The position numbers were made by a program, and so were the translations under genes. DNA of 64,000 nt from Vibrio metschnikovii CIP 69.14. Its GTDB lineage: Bacteria; Pseudomonadota; Gammaproteobacteria; Enterobacterales; Vibrionaceae. Below the pieces are notes generated by a model. That model was not told the DNA's origin. It saw only the letters and a program-made list of their open reading frames with translations, and did not search any database. Shown piece by piece: positions 16,320 through 25,900 of this stretch (position 1 is the stretch's first letter; each line of letters starts with the position of its first letter). The DNA is taken from positions 186,001 through 250,000 of the forward strand of contig NZ_ACZO01000005.1 in assembly GCF_000176155.1 (NCBI RefSeq). The letters are read 5' to 3'.

Positions 16320-19300
16320 TTAAGCGAGCGATGAAATGGACCGGTTGGTTATCCGCAAGCTTGGCTGGCATCGTCACGCTTCTGTTGCTGTTGTTTGCTG
16401 GGTTATTTTTTACCAACAGTGGCTTAAATGTCTTAGTGTGGGGCGCTCAAAGAGCGTTACCCGATTTCTCGGTTCAATCGACCCAAGGGGCTATTTTTCC
16501 CCGTTTCACTCTTTATGGCATTGAATATCAAGAGCCATCATCCTCTATTGCTCTGCAGCTTGAACAGTTAACGCTCGCGGTAAATGCGAACTGTTTGCTA
16601 GAACCGATGATCTGTATTAATGAGGTGATTGTCTCGGGATTGCAGCTCAATGTAGAGTCTATCGCTGATTCAACAAGTGAGCCGTCAGAACGTGCAGCGG
16701 CTCCAATGACCACGATGTCAACCCCAGTGCCAATCAAATTGGGTAGATTAACCTTGAATAATATTCAGCTTAATCTACTCGGTAATCAGATTGACTGGCA
16801 GCACTTTACGACCAGTGGCTCGCTACAAGGCGATCGATTAACCATTGATCGCACGTTATGGCGAGGCGTACGCATTGCGTTGGCTGAAGAACCGAAGGAG
16901 CCGTCGACTGCGACGAACAGCTCTTCATCCGATGCGCTGCCGATAAGCTTACCGGAGGTTATTATCCCACTGCGGATTGAGCTGAGTCGGTTTGAGTTGC
17001 GCGATTTTCTCCTCGAGCAAGCATCACCAATCGCTATTAATCAGTTGGTGCTACAAGCTCAAGCCTTTCAGTCTCAAGTTGACGTAAAAAACATGACCCT
17101 TGATATGCCAGAGCTGGATGCCTCTCTGACGGGGCGTGCGACTTTGCGTGGTGATTATCCTCTGAATCTCACTTTTCAGTCATTGCTGAAGTTACCAGAA
17201 GCGAAGGGGCAAACTTTACAATTTAAAGCCTCAGGCAGTATGGCGGCTCTCTCTCTGGAGGCGCAACTTGCAGGATTGGCACAGGCCCAGTTGCAGGCGA
17301 AATTAAAACCGCTACAACCCGATATGCCTTTTGATATCACGGTGCAGCAGCTAAAAGCACAGTGGCCGCTGGTCGGTGAAGGCAATTATGTTGTGCAAGC
17401 CCCTTTGCTTAACGCAAAGGGGGGGATCAATGACTATCAGCTAGCCATCGAAGCAACATTATCGGGACTGGATCTCCCTGAGATGAACTTGGCCGTTCAA
17501 GGACAGGGGTCATCGGCCCAGATAGCCTTGCATTCACTGCTTTTGAAGACCCTAAATGGTGAGATTGAGGGCGAACTGCAAGCCAACTGGCAACCAAACA
17601 TTGATTGGCAAGCCAAGCTCAACGTTAAGCAGATTAATCCCGGTTTGCAATGGCCTGAAGCACAAGGGATGATCAGCGGCCAGTTAATCACTTCTGGCAA
17701 GTTGACCGAGCAAGGCGGCTTTGATATTGCCCTGCCATTACTGGCTATTCATGGTGATTTTCGTGGCTATCCGTTGGATATTAAAGGGCAACTCAATGCT
17801 GCCGATCCGCGAGGTCAAGGGGAGTATCGCGTCTCTACCTCTGGGTTAACGTTCGCGCACGGACCAAATCGATTGACCGCCAAAGGCCAATTAGACCAAC
17901 AGTGGCAAATGGATATTGCTTTATCGTTAAAGGATTTAGCGAAAACAGTGCCGGATCTATCGGGGCAAGTAACAGGTCAAGTGACGCTACGTGGGCAACT
18001 GGCGAAACCTGATATTCAGCTTGATCTTCGCGCCGAACAGTTGGCTTGGTTAAACGAGGCAACGATTCGTGAATTATCGTTAGTCGGCCAGTTAACGCCG
18101 CTGCCTTTACCTCAAGCGGATTTACACCTTTCTATTGCTGATATTCATTATCAAGATCAGAGCATTGAGTCACTTTTGTTATCCTTGAGTGGTCAGCAAG
18201 AGCAGCACCATTTAACGCTAGAGGTTAATTCGCCGATAGTTTCCAGCCAACTGGCAATCACAGGACGTCTTACTGAGTCGACCGCTTGGCGCTGGGATGG
18301 TCAGCTTGAGCGTATGAACATCGAGTCAATTCAAGGGCCATGGCAGTTAAATCATGCTACTGAGATCAGTGTTGATCTTGAGCAGTCACGAGTGAAGGTT
18401 GCTCCTCACTGTTGGTTACAAGCGGATGCATCATTGTGTCTTGAAGAAAGTGCCAGTTTGGGGGATAGCGGGGCGGTTCAAGTGGCATTAAAGGATTTCC
18501 AGTTTAGTCAAATTCAAGCGTTACTGCCTCCGGAAACCCAGATAAAGGGAGGGTTTGATGGTCAATTGTCGGCTCAGTGGTCAACACAGGCGGCACCACA
18601 AGTAAAACTTTCCGTTACCTTACCTGCCGGTGAGGTGGAGCAAAATTTGTCACAGCCGATCACGTTGGCTTGGGATGCGATAGAACTCAACGCTGAGCTG
18701 GCGAACAATGGATTAAAAGCGGATTGGCAATTTCAAATAACGAACAATGGTCATCTGTCGGGAAATCTTCACATTATTGATGTCACAAAAGAGGACCCAC
18801 AATGGCAAGCAGGATTAAAGTTAACCCCTTTTCATCTTGATTTTTTGCAGCCATTAGTCGGTGAGTTTAGTCAAGCAGATGCGACGATAACGGCCGATTT
18901 AAGTTTGCAAGGAGCCATGCTTCATCCACAGGTGATGGGCAATATTGAGTTGACGGGGTTACAGCTCAAAGGTGATATCTCTCCGATTGATATAGACTCA
19001 GGCCAAGTTACGCTAGACTTTTCTGGTTATCAAGCGGCGCTAAATGCGCAAATTGGCACGCCAGAGGGCTTACTGAATGCCACTGGTGAGGCTGATTGGC
19101 ACAATATCGACGATTGGCGAGTAAACAGTCGAGTGTTTGCTGATTCGCTGCTGGTGGATATGCCACCGATTGTAAAAATGAAGGTGATCCCTGATTTAAC
19201 CTTAACCATGCAACCAGATGTGGCACAAGTCACAGGATCGATCCATCTGCCTTGGGGACGGATTACGGTCGAAGAGCTACCACCGAGCGCTATTGAGGTG

Positions 19301-20077
19301 TCCAAGGATCAAGTCATACTGAGTAAAGATTTACAGCCTTTAAGTGAGCAAAGTCGTTTACCGTTGCGGCTTGAAACAGATTTAGAGATTGTGATTGGTG
19401 ATGACTTTCGTCTGAGTGCTTTTGGTTTAGAGGGGGGCCTTCGAGGCCGATTGAATTTTACTCAGCGCGATCGTGGGCCCATGGTGATTGGTGAGGTAAA
19501 TATTTTGCAGGGGCAGTATCGCTCATTTGGCCAAGATCTACAGATCCAAGAAGGTAAAATTTTAATGAATGGCCCAGTCGATCAGCCTTTTGTGTCGATC
19601 AAAGCGATTCGTAACCCAAACAATACCCAAGATGGTGTGATTGCCGGTATCCAAGTAACGGGACCCGCTGATGAGCCGATGATCACCATTTTCTCTGAGC
19701 CAGCGAAACCACAAGCCAATGCTTTGTCTTATTTATTGCGCGGGCAAGATATTGATGGTGAAGCAGGAGGAGATGCGATGACCATGACCCTGATTGGGCT
19801 AAGCTTAGCGCAAAGCGGTAAAGTGGTGGGGCGAATTGGCGAAGAATTTGGTGTGCAAGATCTGCAATTGGATACAGCAGGTTCGGGGGAGGATGCACAA
19901 ATTACTGTGAGTGGCTATATTTTACCTGGGTTACAAGTCAAATATGGAGTAGGTGTCTTTAATGCGCTAGAGCAATTTACTATTCGCTATCGTTTGATGA
20001 GGGATCTCTACTTAGAGATTGTTAATTCAAGAGAGAGTAATACGGTTGATTTACTCTATCGCTTCGAATTTAACTAA
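16316..20077 (+). CDS. tamB: TamB, bridge-like inner-membrane partner of TamA
   Basis: The 1253-residue protein starts with a single membrane anchor (about residues 11-33). A very long, repetitive amphipathic beta region suited to a hydrophobic groove follows. It ends in the conserved TamB (DUF490) domain (about residues 920-1253: GLRGRLNFTQRDRGPMVIGEV, ANALSYLLRGQDIDGE, TVDLLYRFEFN). Established work links TamB to autotransporter assembly and, with YhdP and YdbH, to phospholipid transport to the outer membrane. Length is like E. coli TamB (1259 aa). It is translationally coupled to tamA. Confidence 0.95.
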   Translation: MIKRAMKWTGWLSASLAGIVTLLLLLFAGLFFTNSGLNVLVWGAQRALPDFSVQSTQGAIFPRFTLYGIEYQEPSSSIALQLEQLTLAVNANCLLEPMICINEVIVSGLQLNVESIADSTSEPSERAAAPMTTMSTPVPIKLGRLTLNNIQLNLLGNQIDWQHFTTSGSLQGDRLTIDRTLWRGVRIALAEEPKEPSTATNSSSSDALPISLPEVIIPLRIELSRFELRDFLLEQASPIAINQLVLQAQAFQSQVDVKNMTLDMPELDASLTGRATLRGDYPLNLTFQSLLKLPEAKGQTLQFKASGSMAALSLEAQLAGLAQAQLQAKLKPLQPDMPFDITVQQLKAQWPLVGEGNYVVQAPLLNAKGGINDYQLAIEATLSGLDLPEMNLAVQGQGSSAQIALHSLLLKTLNGEIEGELQANWQPNIDWQAKLNVKQINPGLQWPEAQGMISGQLITSGKLTEQGGFDIALPLLAIHGDFRGYPLDIKGQLNAADPRGQGEYRVSTSGLTFAHGPNRLTAKGQLDQQWQMDIALSLKDLAKTVPDLSGQVTGQVTLRGQLAKPDIQLDLRAEQLAWLNEATIRELSLVGQLTPLPLPQADLHLSIADIHYQDQSIESLLLSLSGQQEQHHLTLEVNSPIVSSQLAITGRLTESTAWRWDGQLERMNIESIQGPWQLNHATEISVDLEQSRVKVAPHCWLQADASLCLEESASLGDSGAVQVALKDFQFSQIQALLPPETQIKGGFDGQLSAQWSTQAAPQVKLSVTLPAGEVEQNLSQPITLAWDAIELNAELANNGLKADWQFQITNNGHLSGNLHIIDVTKEDPQWQAGLKLTPFHLDFLQPLVGEFSQADATITADLSLQGAMLHPQVMGNIELTGLQLKGDISPIDIDSGQVTLDFSGYQAALNAQIGTPEGLLNATGEADWHNIDDWRVNSRVFADSLLVDMPPIVKMKVIPDLTLTMQPDVAQVTGSIHLPWGRITVEELPPSAIEVSKDQVILSKDLQPLSEQSRLPLRLETDLEIVIGDDFRLSAFGLEGGLRGRLNFTQRDRGPMVIGEVNILQGQYRSFGQDLQIQEGKILMNGPVDQPFVSIKAIRNPNNTQDGVIAGIQVTGPADEPMITIFSEPAKPQANALSYLLRGQDIDGEAGGDAMTMTLIGLSLAQSGKVVGRIGEEFGVQDLQLDTAGSGEDAQITVSGYILPGLQVKYGVGVFNALEQFTIRYRLMRDLYLEIVNSRESNTVDLLYRFEFN

Positions 20078-20088
20078 GGAGGGTTACA

Positions 20089-20436
20089 TTGCTGTCTCTA
20101 GTGTTTGTCTATGGCACCTTACGACAAGGTGAAAACCATCACGATTATTTAAGTGAGAGTAAGCTCTTAGGCTACTTTGAAACACCGCCAAGCTATGCGT
20201 TACACGATCTTGGCCCGTATCCGGGATTAATTGCAGGTCAGCAATCAATCAAAGGGGAAGTGTATCAAGTCGATGAGCAAACACTGGCAAAACTCGATGT
20301 ATTAGAAGATGTCCCCGTTGAGTATCGACGTGAAACGATTGATACTCCTTACGGTCTGGCGTGGATATACATTTATCAAGAGGCTTCGCGGCTTGATTCT
20401 GAAATTGAATCTGGCGATTGGTGCCAGCGTATTTAA
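20089..20436 (+). CDS. ytfP: YtfP, gamma-glutamylcyclotransferase-like protein
   Basis: The 115-residue protein has the family's N-terminal VYGTLRQGENHHDYL, the substrate-loop glycine/serine region and the DVLEDVPVEYRRE helix with the conserved acidic residue. In the characterised GGCT family this fold releases 5-oxoproline from gamma-glutamyl peptides; the YtfP branch has no settled substrate. The start codon is TTG at 20089. A perfect AAGGAGGG site begins five bases before it and no in-frame ATG is near. It is the third gene of tamA-tamB-ytfP, 11 bases after tamB, as in E. coli. Confidence 0.88.
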   Translation: MLSLVFVYGTLRQGENHHDYLSESKLLGYFETPPSYALHDLGPYPGLIAGQQSIKGEVYQVDEQTLAKLDVLEDVPVEYRRETIDTPYGLAWIYIYQEASRLDSEIESGDWCQRI

Positions 20437-20452
20437 GCCGTATTTTCTCAAT

Positions 20453-20478
20453 AAAAAAGCCAGCAATGCTGGCTTTTT
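20453..20478. terminator. Bidirectional terminator between ytfP and ppa
   Basis: AAAAAA-GCCAGC-AAT-GCTGGC-TTTTT forms a GC-rich stem flanked by A-run and T-run, so it can end both the plus-strand ytfP transcript and the minus-strand ppa transcript. Confidence 0.9.
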
Positions 20479-20516
20479 GAGCTTATTCATCCTGACTTAA
20501 TCAGGGAAAACGAGCA

Positions 20517-21047
20517 TTATTTTTGCTGTGCACGCTCGTAAGAAGAAAGGATTTCAGCACGCGCAGAAGCAGCATCTTCCCAACCTTCTACTTTTACCCA
20601 TTTACCGCTTTCTAGCTCTTTATAACGCTCGAAGAAATGCGTGATCTGAGCTTTCAGTAGGGCAGGGATATCATTCACATCTTGAATGTGATCGTACTCT
20701 TTAGACAGCTTAGAATGTGGTACGGCGATGACTTTTGCATCTTCACCTGACTCATCACTCATCTTCAGAACACCCACTGGACGACAACGAATCACAGAAC
20801 CAGGGATCAATGGGTATGGTGTTGGAACCAATACATCAACTGGATCACCATCAAGAGATAGCGTGTGGTTCACATAACCGTAGTTACATGGGTAGAACAT
20901 AGGCGCAGACATAAAACGGTCAACGAATACAGCACCAGAATCTTTATCTACTTCGTATTTGATTGGATCAGCGTTCGCAGGGATCTCAATCACTACATAG
21001 ATATCATCTGGCAGAGATTTTCCTGCTGGCACATTATTTAAGCTCAT
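20517..21047 (-). CDS. ppa: Inorganic pyrophosphatase
   Basis: Family I soluble pyrophosphatase, which hydrolyses PPi and pulls biosynthetic reactions such as APS and aminoacyl-AMP formation forward. The signature DGDPVDVLV with its metal-binding aspartates is present, with [21 protein letters not shown] before it and the [15 protein letters not shown] tail. Length is 176 aa, as in E. coli. It lies downstream of fbp on the same strand, separated by 254 bases with a perfect hairpin. Confidence 0.97.
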   Translation of the reverse strand: MSLNNVPAGKSLPDDIYVVIEIPANADPIKYEVDKDSGAVFVDRFMSAPMFYPCNYGYVNHTLSLDGDPVDVLVPTPYPLIPGSVIRCRPVGVLKMSDESGEDAKVIAVPHSKLSKEYDHIQDVNDIPALLKAQITHFFERYKELESGKWVKVEGWEDAASARAEILSSYERAQQK

Positions 21048-21103
21048 TACGGTTTCCTTTTGGTTAGCCGGATTTTAAAAAGTGTCGCTCATTATTATGC
21101 AAA

Positions 21104-21132
21104 CTGCACGTCGGTGCAAAACCGACGTGCAG
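21104..21132 (-). repeat. Perfect 12-bp hairpin between fbp and ppa
   Basis: CTGCACGTCGGT and ACCGACGTGCAG form a perfect stem around a 5-nt loop. On the minus strand the hairpin lies 170 bases after fbp and 57 bases before ppa and is followed by TTTGCATAAT, only a short U-tract. It could be a weak fbp terminator or a leader structure in the ppa transcript. Confidence 0.5.
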
Positions 21133-21171
21133 AAAAAGGCGAAGTTTACCTGTAAAAAGCCGGATACCCAA

Positions 21172-21211
21172 GTAGCAGTGATCAACTCGATGAGCTTTTA
21201 GCTCCTGCTAC
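21172..21211. repeat. Nested stem-loop downstream of fbp
   Basis: Outer arms GTAGCAG (21172-21178) and CTGCTAC (21205-21211) enclose an inner hairpin GAGCT-TTT-AGCTC (21192-21204), with a 13-base bulge on one side. The bulged double stem resembles short intergenic repeat elements of Vibrio genomes, which I cannot confirm without a search. Confidence 0.35.
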
Positions 21212-21301
21212 CTTTAAGGATCAGCGCTATTGGTTAGATTTGCTCTATGGTTGTTCGATATTTACCGACAACGCTCGGTCAGTTGAGCCCCATTCAGATG
21301 A

Positions 21302-22315
21302 CTATTCATCTGGGTAGGTTTCAAGGAACTGAGAGACTTTTTCTACCATCTGTTTTGAACCGACAAAAAACGGTACGCGTTGATGTAACTCAGTCGGTTT
21401 GATATCAAGGATACGTTGTCTGCCATCTGTCGCTAAGCCCCCCGCTTGCTCAATCAATAGTGCCATCGGGTTGCATTCATACAGCAAACGCAGCTTACCG
21501 TTGGGGTGGCTTTGAGTGCTTGGATAAAGATAGATGCCGCCTTTGAGCAAGTTACGATGAAAGTCGGCGACGAGTGAACCAATATAACGTGAGGTGTAAG
21601 GGCGGTTATCTTCCGGTACGCTCTCTTGGCAGTATTTAATGTATTTTTTTACGCCGGTTGGAAAGCGGATGTAGTTACCTTCGTTGATGGAATAAATTTT
21701 TCCCTGCTCTGGGATACGCATATTTTCATGAGAGAGACAAAATGAACCAATCGACGGGTCGTAAGTAAAACCATTGACGCCATTGCCTGTGGTGTACACC
21801 AACATGGTTGAAGAGCCATAAATCACATACCCAGCAGCAACCTGCTTATGGCCGGGCTGAAGGAAATCTTCTGCAGTTGGCGGTCCGCCAACGGGAGAGA
21901 TACGGCGATAAATCGAGAAAATGGTCCCCACTGAAACGTTGACATCAATATTCGATGAGCCATCGAGCGGATCCATTAACACGACATATTTCGCATTTTG
22001 GTTGAGTTCTTTATTGAAGGCGACCGCCTCATCTTCTTCTTCACTAGCAACGCCGCAGACTTGATCGCGCGCTTCTAAAGCCGCTTTAAACTTATCGTTA
22101 GCGTAGACATCCAGTTTTTGTTGTTCTTCACCTTGAATATTATCGTTACCCGATGCGCCAGTAATATCGGCTAATCCAGCTTTGTTGATTTCTCGGTTAA
22201 CGATTTTGGCGGCAAGACGAATGGACGCAAGTAGAGAGGAGAGTTCACCGCTTGCATGGGGGAAGTCGTGTTGTTTTTCAACAATAAACTCACCAAGGGT
22301 GCGCATCTTCGACAT
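21302..22315 (-). CDS. fbp: Fructose-1,6-bisphosphatase, class I
   Basis: Gluconeogenic enzyme converting fructose 1,6-bisphosphate to fructose 6-phosphate. The metal-site motif [27 protein letters not shown] and the C-terminal [21 protein letters not shown] are intact. [19 protein letters not shown] matches class I enzymes. Length (337 aa) is slightly above E. coli Fbp (332). The ATG has AGGAAA upstream. It diverges from mpl, as in E. coli. Confidence 0.97.
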   Translation of the reverse strand: MSKMRTLGEFIVEKQHDFPHASGELSSLLASIRLAAKIVNREINKAGLADITGASGNDNIQGEEQQKLDVYANDKFKAALEARDQVCGVASEEEDEAVAFNKELNQNAKYVVLMDPLDGSSNIDVNVSVGTIFSIYRRISPVGGPPTAEDFLQPGHKQVAAGYVIYGSSTMLVYTTGNGVNGFTYDPSIGSFCLSHENMRIPEQGKIYSINEGNYIRFPTGVKKYIKYCQESVPEDNRPYTSRYIGSLVADFHRNLLKGGIYLYPSTQSHPNGKLRLLYECNPMALLIEQAGGLATDGRQRILDIKPTELHQRVPFFVGSKQMVEKVSQFLETYPDE

Positions 22316-22616
22316 GTTATTTCCTTAACACTTATTGGTTCTGGGGGAGAAAGGTAACGCGAGAGAGTAGGATCATCGGCGTTGGTGTTCTTACTCCTTG
22401 AGAAGAAAGCAAATTTAGCTACCTTTTCAAGGTGTTTCGTTATAGCGGTGATTTTAAATCCTAGAACTTTTTACGAGTAATAAACTAACTGCCGAAGATC
22501 TCAATTTAGATGTCGACTTTCGATAAATTACATTGTGGCGATTTGCGGTACTCGCTTTTATGGTATGAATCAGGATAATGGTCAGGCAGACAAACAGCAC
22601 AAGTGAGATCAGGTTG

Positions 22617-23978
22617 ATGCATATTCATATTTTAGGGATTTGTGGCACTTTTATGGGCGGATTGGCGATCCTCGCTCGTCAGTTAGGTCATCAAGTGACG
22701 GGGAGTGATGCCAATGTCTACCCACCAATGAGTACGATGCTATCATCACAAGGGATTGAAATTATTGAGGGTTTCAATCCTGATCAGCTAAACCCACGTC
22801 CTGATCTGGTGGTGATTGGTAACGCGATGAGTCGTGGCAATCCTTGTGTTGAGTATGTCTTAAACCATAATTTACGCTATAGCTCTGGGCCGCAATGGTT
22901 ACATGATTTCTTATTGCAAGATCGTTGGGTTCTGGCTGTGGCGGGAACGCATGGTAAAACGACCACCGCGAGCATGTTGACGTGGATTTTAGAACAGTGT
23001 GGGTATCAGCCCGGTTTTCTTGTCGGTGGCGTATTAGGCAACTTTGATCTCTCTGCCCGTTTGGGAGAAAGCATGTTTTTTGTGGTCGAGGCAGACGAGT
23101 ATGACAGCGCTTTTTTTGATAAGCGTTCTAAGTTTGTTCATTATCATCCTCGCACCTTGATCTTGAATAATTTGGAGTTTGATCATGCGGATATTTTTGA
23201 TGATCTCGAAGCGATCAAACGCCAGTTCCATCACTTAATCCGCACTTTACCGGGTAATGGGCGAGTGTTTGCTCCGCAGCAAGACTCGGCCTTAGCGGAT
23301 GTGTTGAGTCGAGGATGCTGGAGTGAACGAGAATTTATTGGTCAGCAGGGGCAATGGCAGGCTAAAAAACACAACCCGCAAGGCTCACAATTTGCGGTCT
23401 ATTTTCAAGATCAGCGAGTGGGTGACGTTGAGTGGTCATTGATTGGTGATCACAATGTAAATAATGCCTTAATGGCGATTGCCGCGGCGCGTCATGTGGG
23501 AGTCACGCCAGATTTAGCCTGTCAGGCATTAGCAAGCTTTATCAATACTAAGCGCCGTTTAGAGCAAAAAGGTCAGGAAAATGGCGTGACTGTTTATGAT
23601 GATTTTGCTCATCATCCGACGGCGATTGAACTAACTTTGTCTGGCTTACGTAACAAGGTCGGCAGTGAGAAGATCATTGCTGTCGTTGAACCTCGCTCTG
23701 CAACCATGAAATTAGGTGTGCACAAAGGCACGCTGGCGGCATCTTTCGCGCAAGCTGATTCAGTCTATCTTTTTCAGCCTAACGAATTAGCGTGGTCGGT
23801 TGATGAGGTGGCTCAGCAATGCTCCTCACCCGCTTATGTGAGCAATAATATCGACGACTTAGTTGAGAGAATTTGCGCAGCAGCCAAACCGGGCACGCAC
23901 ATTTTAGTGATGAGTAATGGTGGCTTTGGCGGCATACATAACAAGTTACTTGCAACGCTTAAAAAGCGCGCTCAGTAA
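22617..23978 (+). CDS. mpl: UDP-N-acetylmuramate:L-alanyl-gamma-D-glutamyl-meso-diaminopimelate ligase
   Basis: Mpl is the muropeptide-recycling ligase. It joins the released tripeptide to UDP-MurNAc in the cytoplasm. The N-terminus MHIHILGICGTFMGGLA is the family start, so I took the ATG at 22617 (453 aa) rather than one 13 codons upstream. The ATP site AGTHGKTTTASML, the VVEADEYDSAFFDKRSKF segment and YDDFAHHPTAIELTL are diagnostic of Mpl within the Mur-ligase family. Confidence 0.95.
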   Translation: MHIHILGICGTFMGGLAILARQLGHQVTGSDANVYPPMSTMLSSQGIEIIEGFNPDQLNPRPDLVVIGNAMSRGNPCVEYVLNHNLRYSSGPQWLHDFLLQDRWVLAVAGTHGKTTTASMLTWILEQCGYQPGFLVGGVLGNFDLSARLGESMFFVVEADEYDSAFFDKRSKFVHYHPRTLILNNLEFDHADIFDDLEAIKRQFHHLIRTLPGNGRVFAPQQDSALADVLSRGCWSEREFIGQQGQWQAKKHNPQGSQFAVYFQDQRVGDVEWSLIGDHNVNNALMAIAAARHVGVTPDLACQALASFINTKRRLEQKGQENGVTVYDDFAHHPTAIELTLSGLRNKVGSEKIIAVVEPRSATMKLGVHKGTLAASFAQADSVYLFQPNELAWSVDEVAQQCSSPAYVSNNIDDLVERICAAAKPGTHILVMSNGGFGGIHNKLLATLKKRAQ

Positions 23979-24009
23979 CACTTTAGGCATTAAATAAAAA
24001 GTGACCGAC

Positions 24010-24630
24010 ATGACAACACATAACCAAGCCATTACATTAGCCTGGACCGGAGCCTCTGGCGCACCCTATGGACTGCGTCTTTTAGAATGTTTACTCACCA
24101 GTGATCACACCGTGTATTTGCTTATCTCATCGGCCGCCAGAGTGGTATTAGCGACGGAACATGGTTTGCAATTGTCTAGTCAACCCCAAGCGGCGCAGCA
24201 GCAGTTGGTTAAGCTGTTTAATTGCGATCCGAATAAACTGATCGTCTGTGGCAAAGAAGAGTGGTTTTCCCCCGTGGCTTCAGGCTCTGCGGCACCGAAA
24301 AAAATGGTGGTTTGTCCTTGTTCAGCAGGCAGCGTTGCTGCTATCGCCCATGGCATGTCGGACAACTTGATTGAGCGCGCTGCAGATGTGGTGCTCAAAG
24401 AACGAGGACAGTTACTGCTGGTGGTTCGTGAGACACCGTTCTCTACTTTACATTTAGAGAATATGCATAAATTATCGCAAATGGGCGTCACCATTATGCC
24501 GGCAGCGCCCGGTTTTTATCATCAGCCTAAATCGATCGATGATTTGGTTGATTTTATGGTAGCTCGAATTCTCGACCATCTAGGGATTGAACAGGGACTT
24601 GTGCCGCGTTGGGGTTATGATCAGCGTTAA
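24010..24630 (+). CDS. ubiX: Flavin prenyltransferase UbiX
   Basis: UbiX makes the prenylated FMN cofactor used by the decarboxylase UbiD in ubiquinone synthesis. The FMN-site [15 protein letters not shown], the [33 protein letters not shown] stretch and the [16 protein letters not shown] motif are all present. I start at the ATG at 24010 (206 aa); a GTG three codons earlier (24001) is an alternative, and neither has a strong ribosome-binding site. It follows mpl by about 30 bases. Confidence 0.92.
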   Translation: MTTHNQAITLAWTGASGAPYGLRLLECLLTSDHTVYLLISSAARVVLATEHGLQLSSQPQAAQQQLVKLFNCDPNKLIVCGKEEWFSPVASGSAAPKKMVVCPCSAGSVAAIAHGMSDNLIERAADVVLKERGQLLLVVRETPFSTLHLENMHKLSQMGVTIMPAAPGFYHQPKSIDDLVDFMVARILDHLGIEQGLVPRWGYDQR

Positions 24631-24668
24631 GTAGCTTCTTTCATGTTTTAGCATTACAATCTTATTCA

Positions 24669-24806
24669 CTCATCGGGGAGCCTACCATTCATCGTCGAAT
24701 GGCGCTGAGATCAAGCCATGCTTGGGACCCGCATTAGTCATCGTCTTGACCGTCAAGCGATACTGACTAAACACCTGAACCAGATAATACTGGCGTAGGA
24801 ATTGAG
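24669..24806 (+). promoter_or_regulatory. TPP (THI-box) riboswitch controlling thiBPQ
   Basis: All conserved blocks of the thiamine pyrophosphate riboswitch are visible in order: CTCA (P1 5'), CGGGGAGCC, GCTGAGATCAA, GACCC, ACCTGAACCAGATAATACTGGCGTAGGA, and TTGAG (P1 3'). CCATTC/GAATGG and CAAG/CTTG stems form the P3 arm. Between the ACCC of P2 and the ACCTGAACC of P4 there is an extra hairpin of 37 bases (24734-24770; TTAGTCA/TGACTAA with an inner CTTGA/TCAAG). Downstream, CGCTC (24862-24866) can pair with GAGCG (24873-24877) and cover the GGAG before thiB, which points to translational control. Confidence 0.93.
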
Positions 24807-24827
24807 CAGGAGATTCGACACAGACTC

Positions 24828-24887
24828 ATGGACGCTGTCTTACTCTTTCTCAAGCCTGTGCCGCTCACCATGGAGCGCAAGCCTTGA
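24828..24887 (+). CDS. Possible 19-codon leader ORF ending on the thiB start codon
   Basis: An ATG at 24828 opens MDAVLLFLKPVPLTMERKP and stops at TGA 24885-24887, overlapping the TTG start of thiB (TTGA). It would allow translational coupling between riboswitch and thiB. The nearest SD-like sequence (AGGAG, 24808-24812) is about 15 bases upstream, too far for an efficient site, so this is tentative. Confidence 0.2.
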   Translation: MDAVLLFLKPVPLTMERKP

Positions 24888-25897
24888 AAAATCAATACTC
24901 TATCATCGCATTAACTGGCCTATTCTGTTCTTCCCTCGCGCTTGCCGCGCCACCCACGACAACCGATAAACCAACCTTGACGGTGTATACCTATAGTTCA
25001 TTTATCGCTGATTGGGGGCCGGGTCCGGTGATTCAAAAAGCGTTTGAAGCCGAGTGTAACTGTCAATTGAACTTAGTTGGTTTGGATGACGGCGTATCGA
25101 TTTTAAATCGCTTACGTCTTGAAGGTCGCCATACTAAAGCGGATGTCCTGTTAGGGCTGGATAATAATTTGATGGCCGAAGCAGAACAAACAGGACTATT
25201 GGCTCCTCATTCCGTCGATTTATCAGCGCTGACGCTGCCGAATGGTTGGAGTGATAAGACCTTTATCCCTTACGATTATGGCTATTTTGCGTTTGTGTAT
25301 AACCAGCAAACCTTAACTCATCCGCCACAGAGTCTGCGGGAACTTGTCGAACAGCGTGATGACTTGACTGTTATTTATCAAGATCCGCGGACCTCAACTC
25401 CAGGTCAAGGATTGCTACTATGGATGAAGTCGGTCTACGGTGATCAAGTGGCCACCGCATGGCAGCAGTTAGCGAAAAAAACCGTCACGGTGACCAAAGG
25501 ATGGTCGGAAGCTTATTCGATGTTTTTAAAAGGGGAGGCCGATATGGTGCTCTCTTATACGACTTCTCCTGCTTATCATAAGATGGCTGAAAATGACCAT
25601 CGTTATACCACGGCTAACTTTGCTGAAGGTCACTACATGCAGGTTGAAGTCGCGGCTAAGGTGAAAAGTAGTCCGAATCAAGCATTAGCGGCTCAATTTA
25701 TGCAATTTATCGTCAGTGATGCCTTCCAATCGGCTATCCCAACCACCAACTGGATGTATCCTGTAACCAATGTGGCTTTGCCTGACGCCTTCTCTGAATT
25801 ACAACAACCCAGCCAATCATTGACCTTTAGTGCCAACGAAGTAGCGGCACAACGTCGCCATTGGATTCGTGAGTGGCAACATGCATTGACTTTTTAA
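24884..25897 (+). CDS. thiB: Thiamine ABC transporter, periplasmic binding protein
   Basis: ThiB binds thiamine, TMP and TPP in the periplasm for ThiPQ. The start is TTG at 24884 with GGAG nine bases upstream. It gives a good signal peptide (KNQYSIIALTGLFCSSLALA|APP). The mature protein has LTVYTYSSFIADWGPGPVIQKAFE, the DVLLGLDNNLM loop, and the family's PYDYGYFAFVYN and DPRTSTPGQGLLLWM segments. The stop is three bases before thiP. The C-terminal WMYPVTNV region is as in ThiB. Expression is under the TPP riboswitch. Confidence 0.95.
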   Translation: MKNQYSIIALTGLFCSSLALAAPPTTTDKPTLTVYTYSSFIADWGPGPVIQKAFEAECNCQLNLVGLDDGVSILNRLRLEGRHTKADVLLGLDNNLMAEAEQTGLLAPHSVDLSALTLPNGWSDKTFIPYDYGYFAFVYNQQTLTHPPQSLRELVEQRDDLTVIYQDPRTSTPGQGLLLWMKSVYGDQVATAWQQLAKKTVTVTKGWSEAYSMFLKGEADMVLSYTTSPAYHKMAENDHRYTTANFAEGHYMQVEVAAKVKSSPNQALAAQFMQFIVSDAFQSAIPTTNWMYPVTNVALPDAFSELQQPSQSLTFSANEVAAQRRHWIREWQHALTF

Positions 25898-25900
25898 TCG

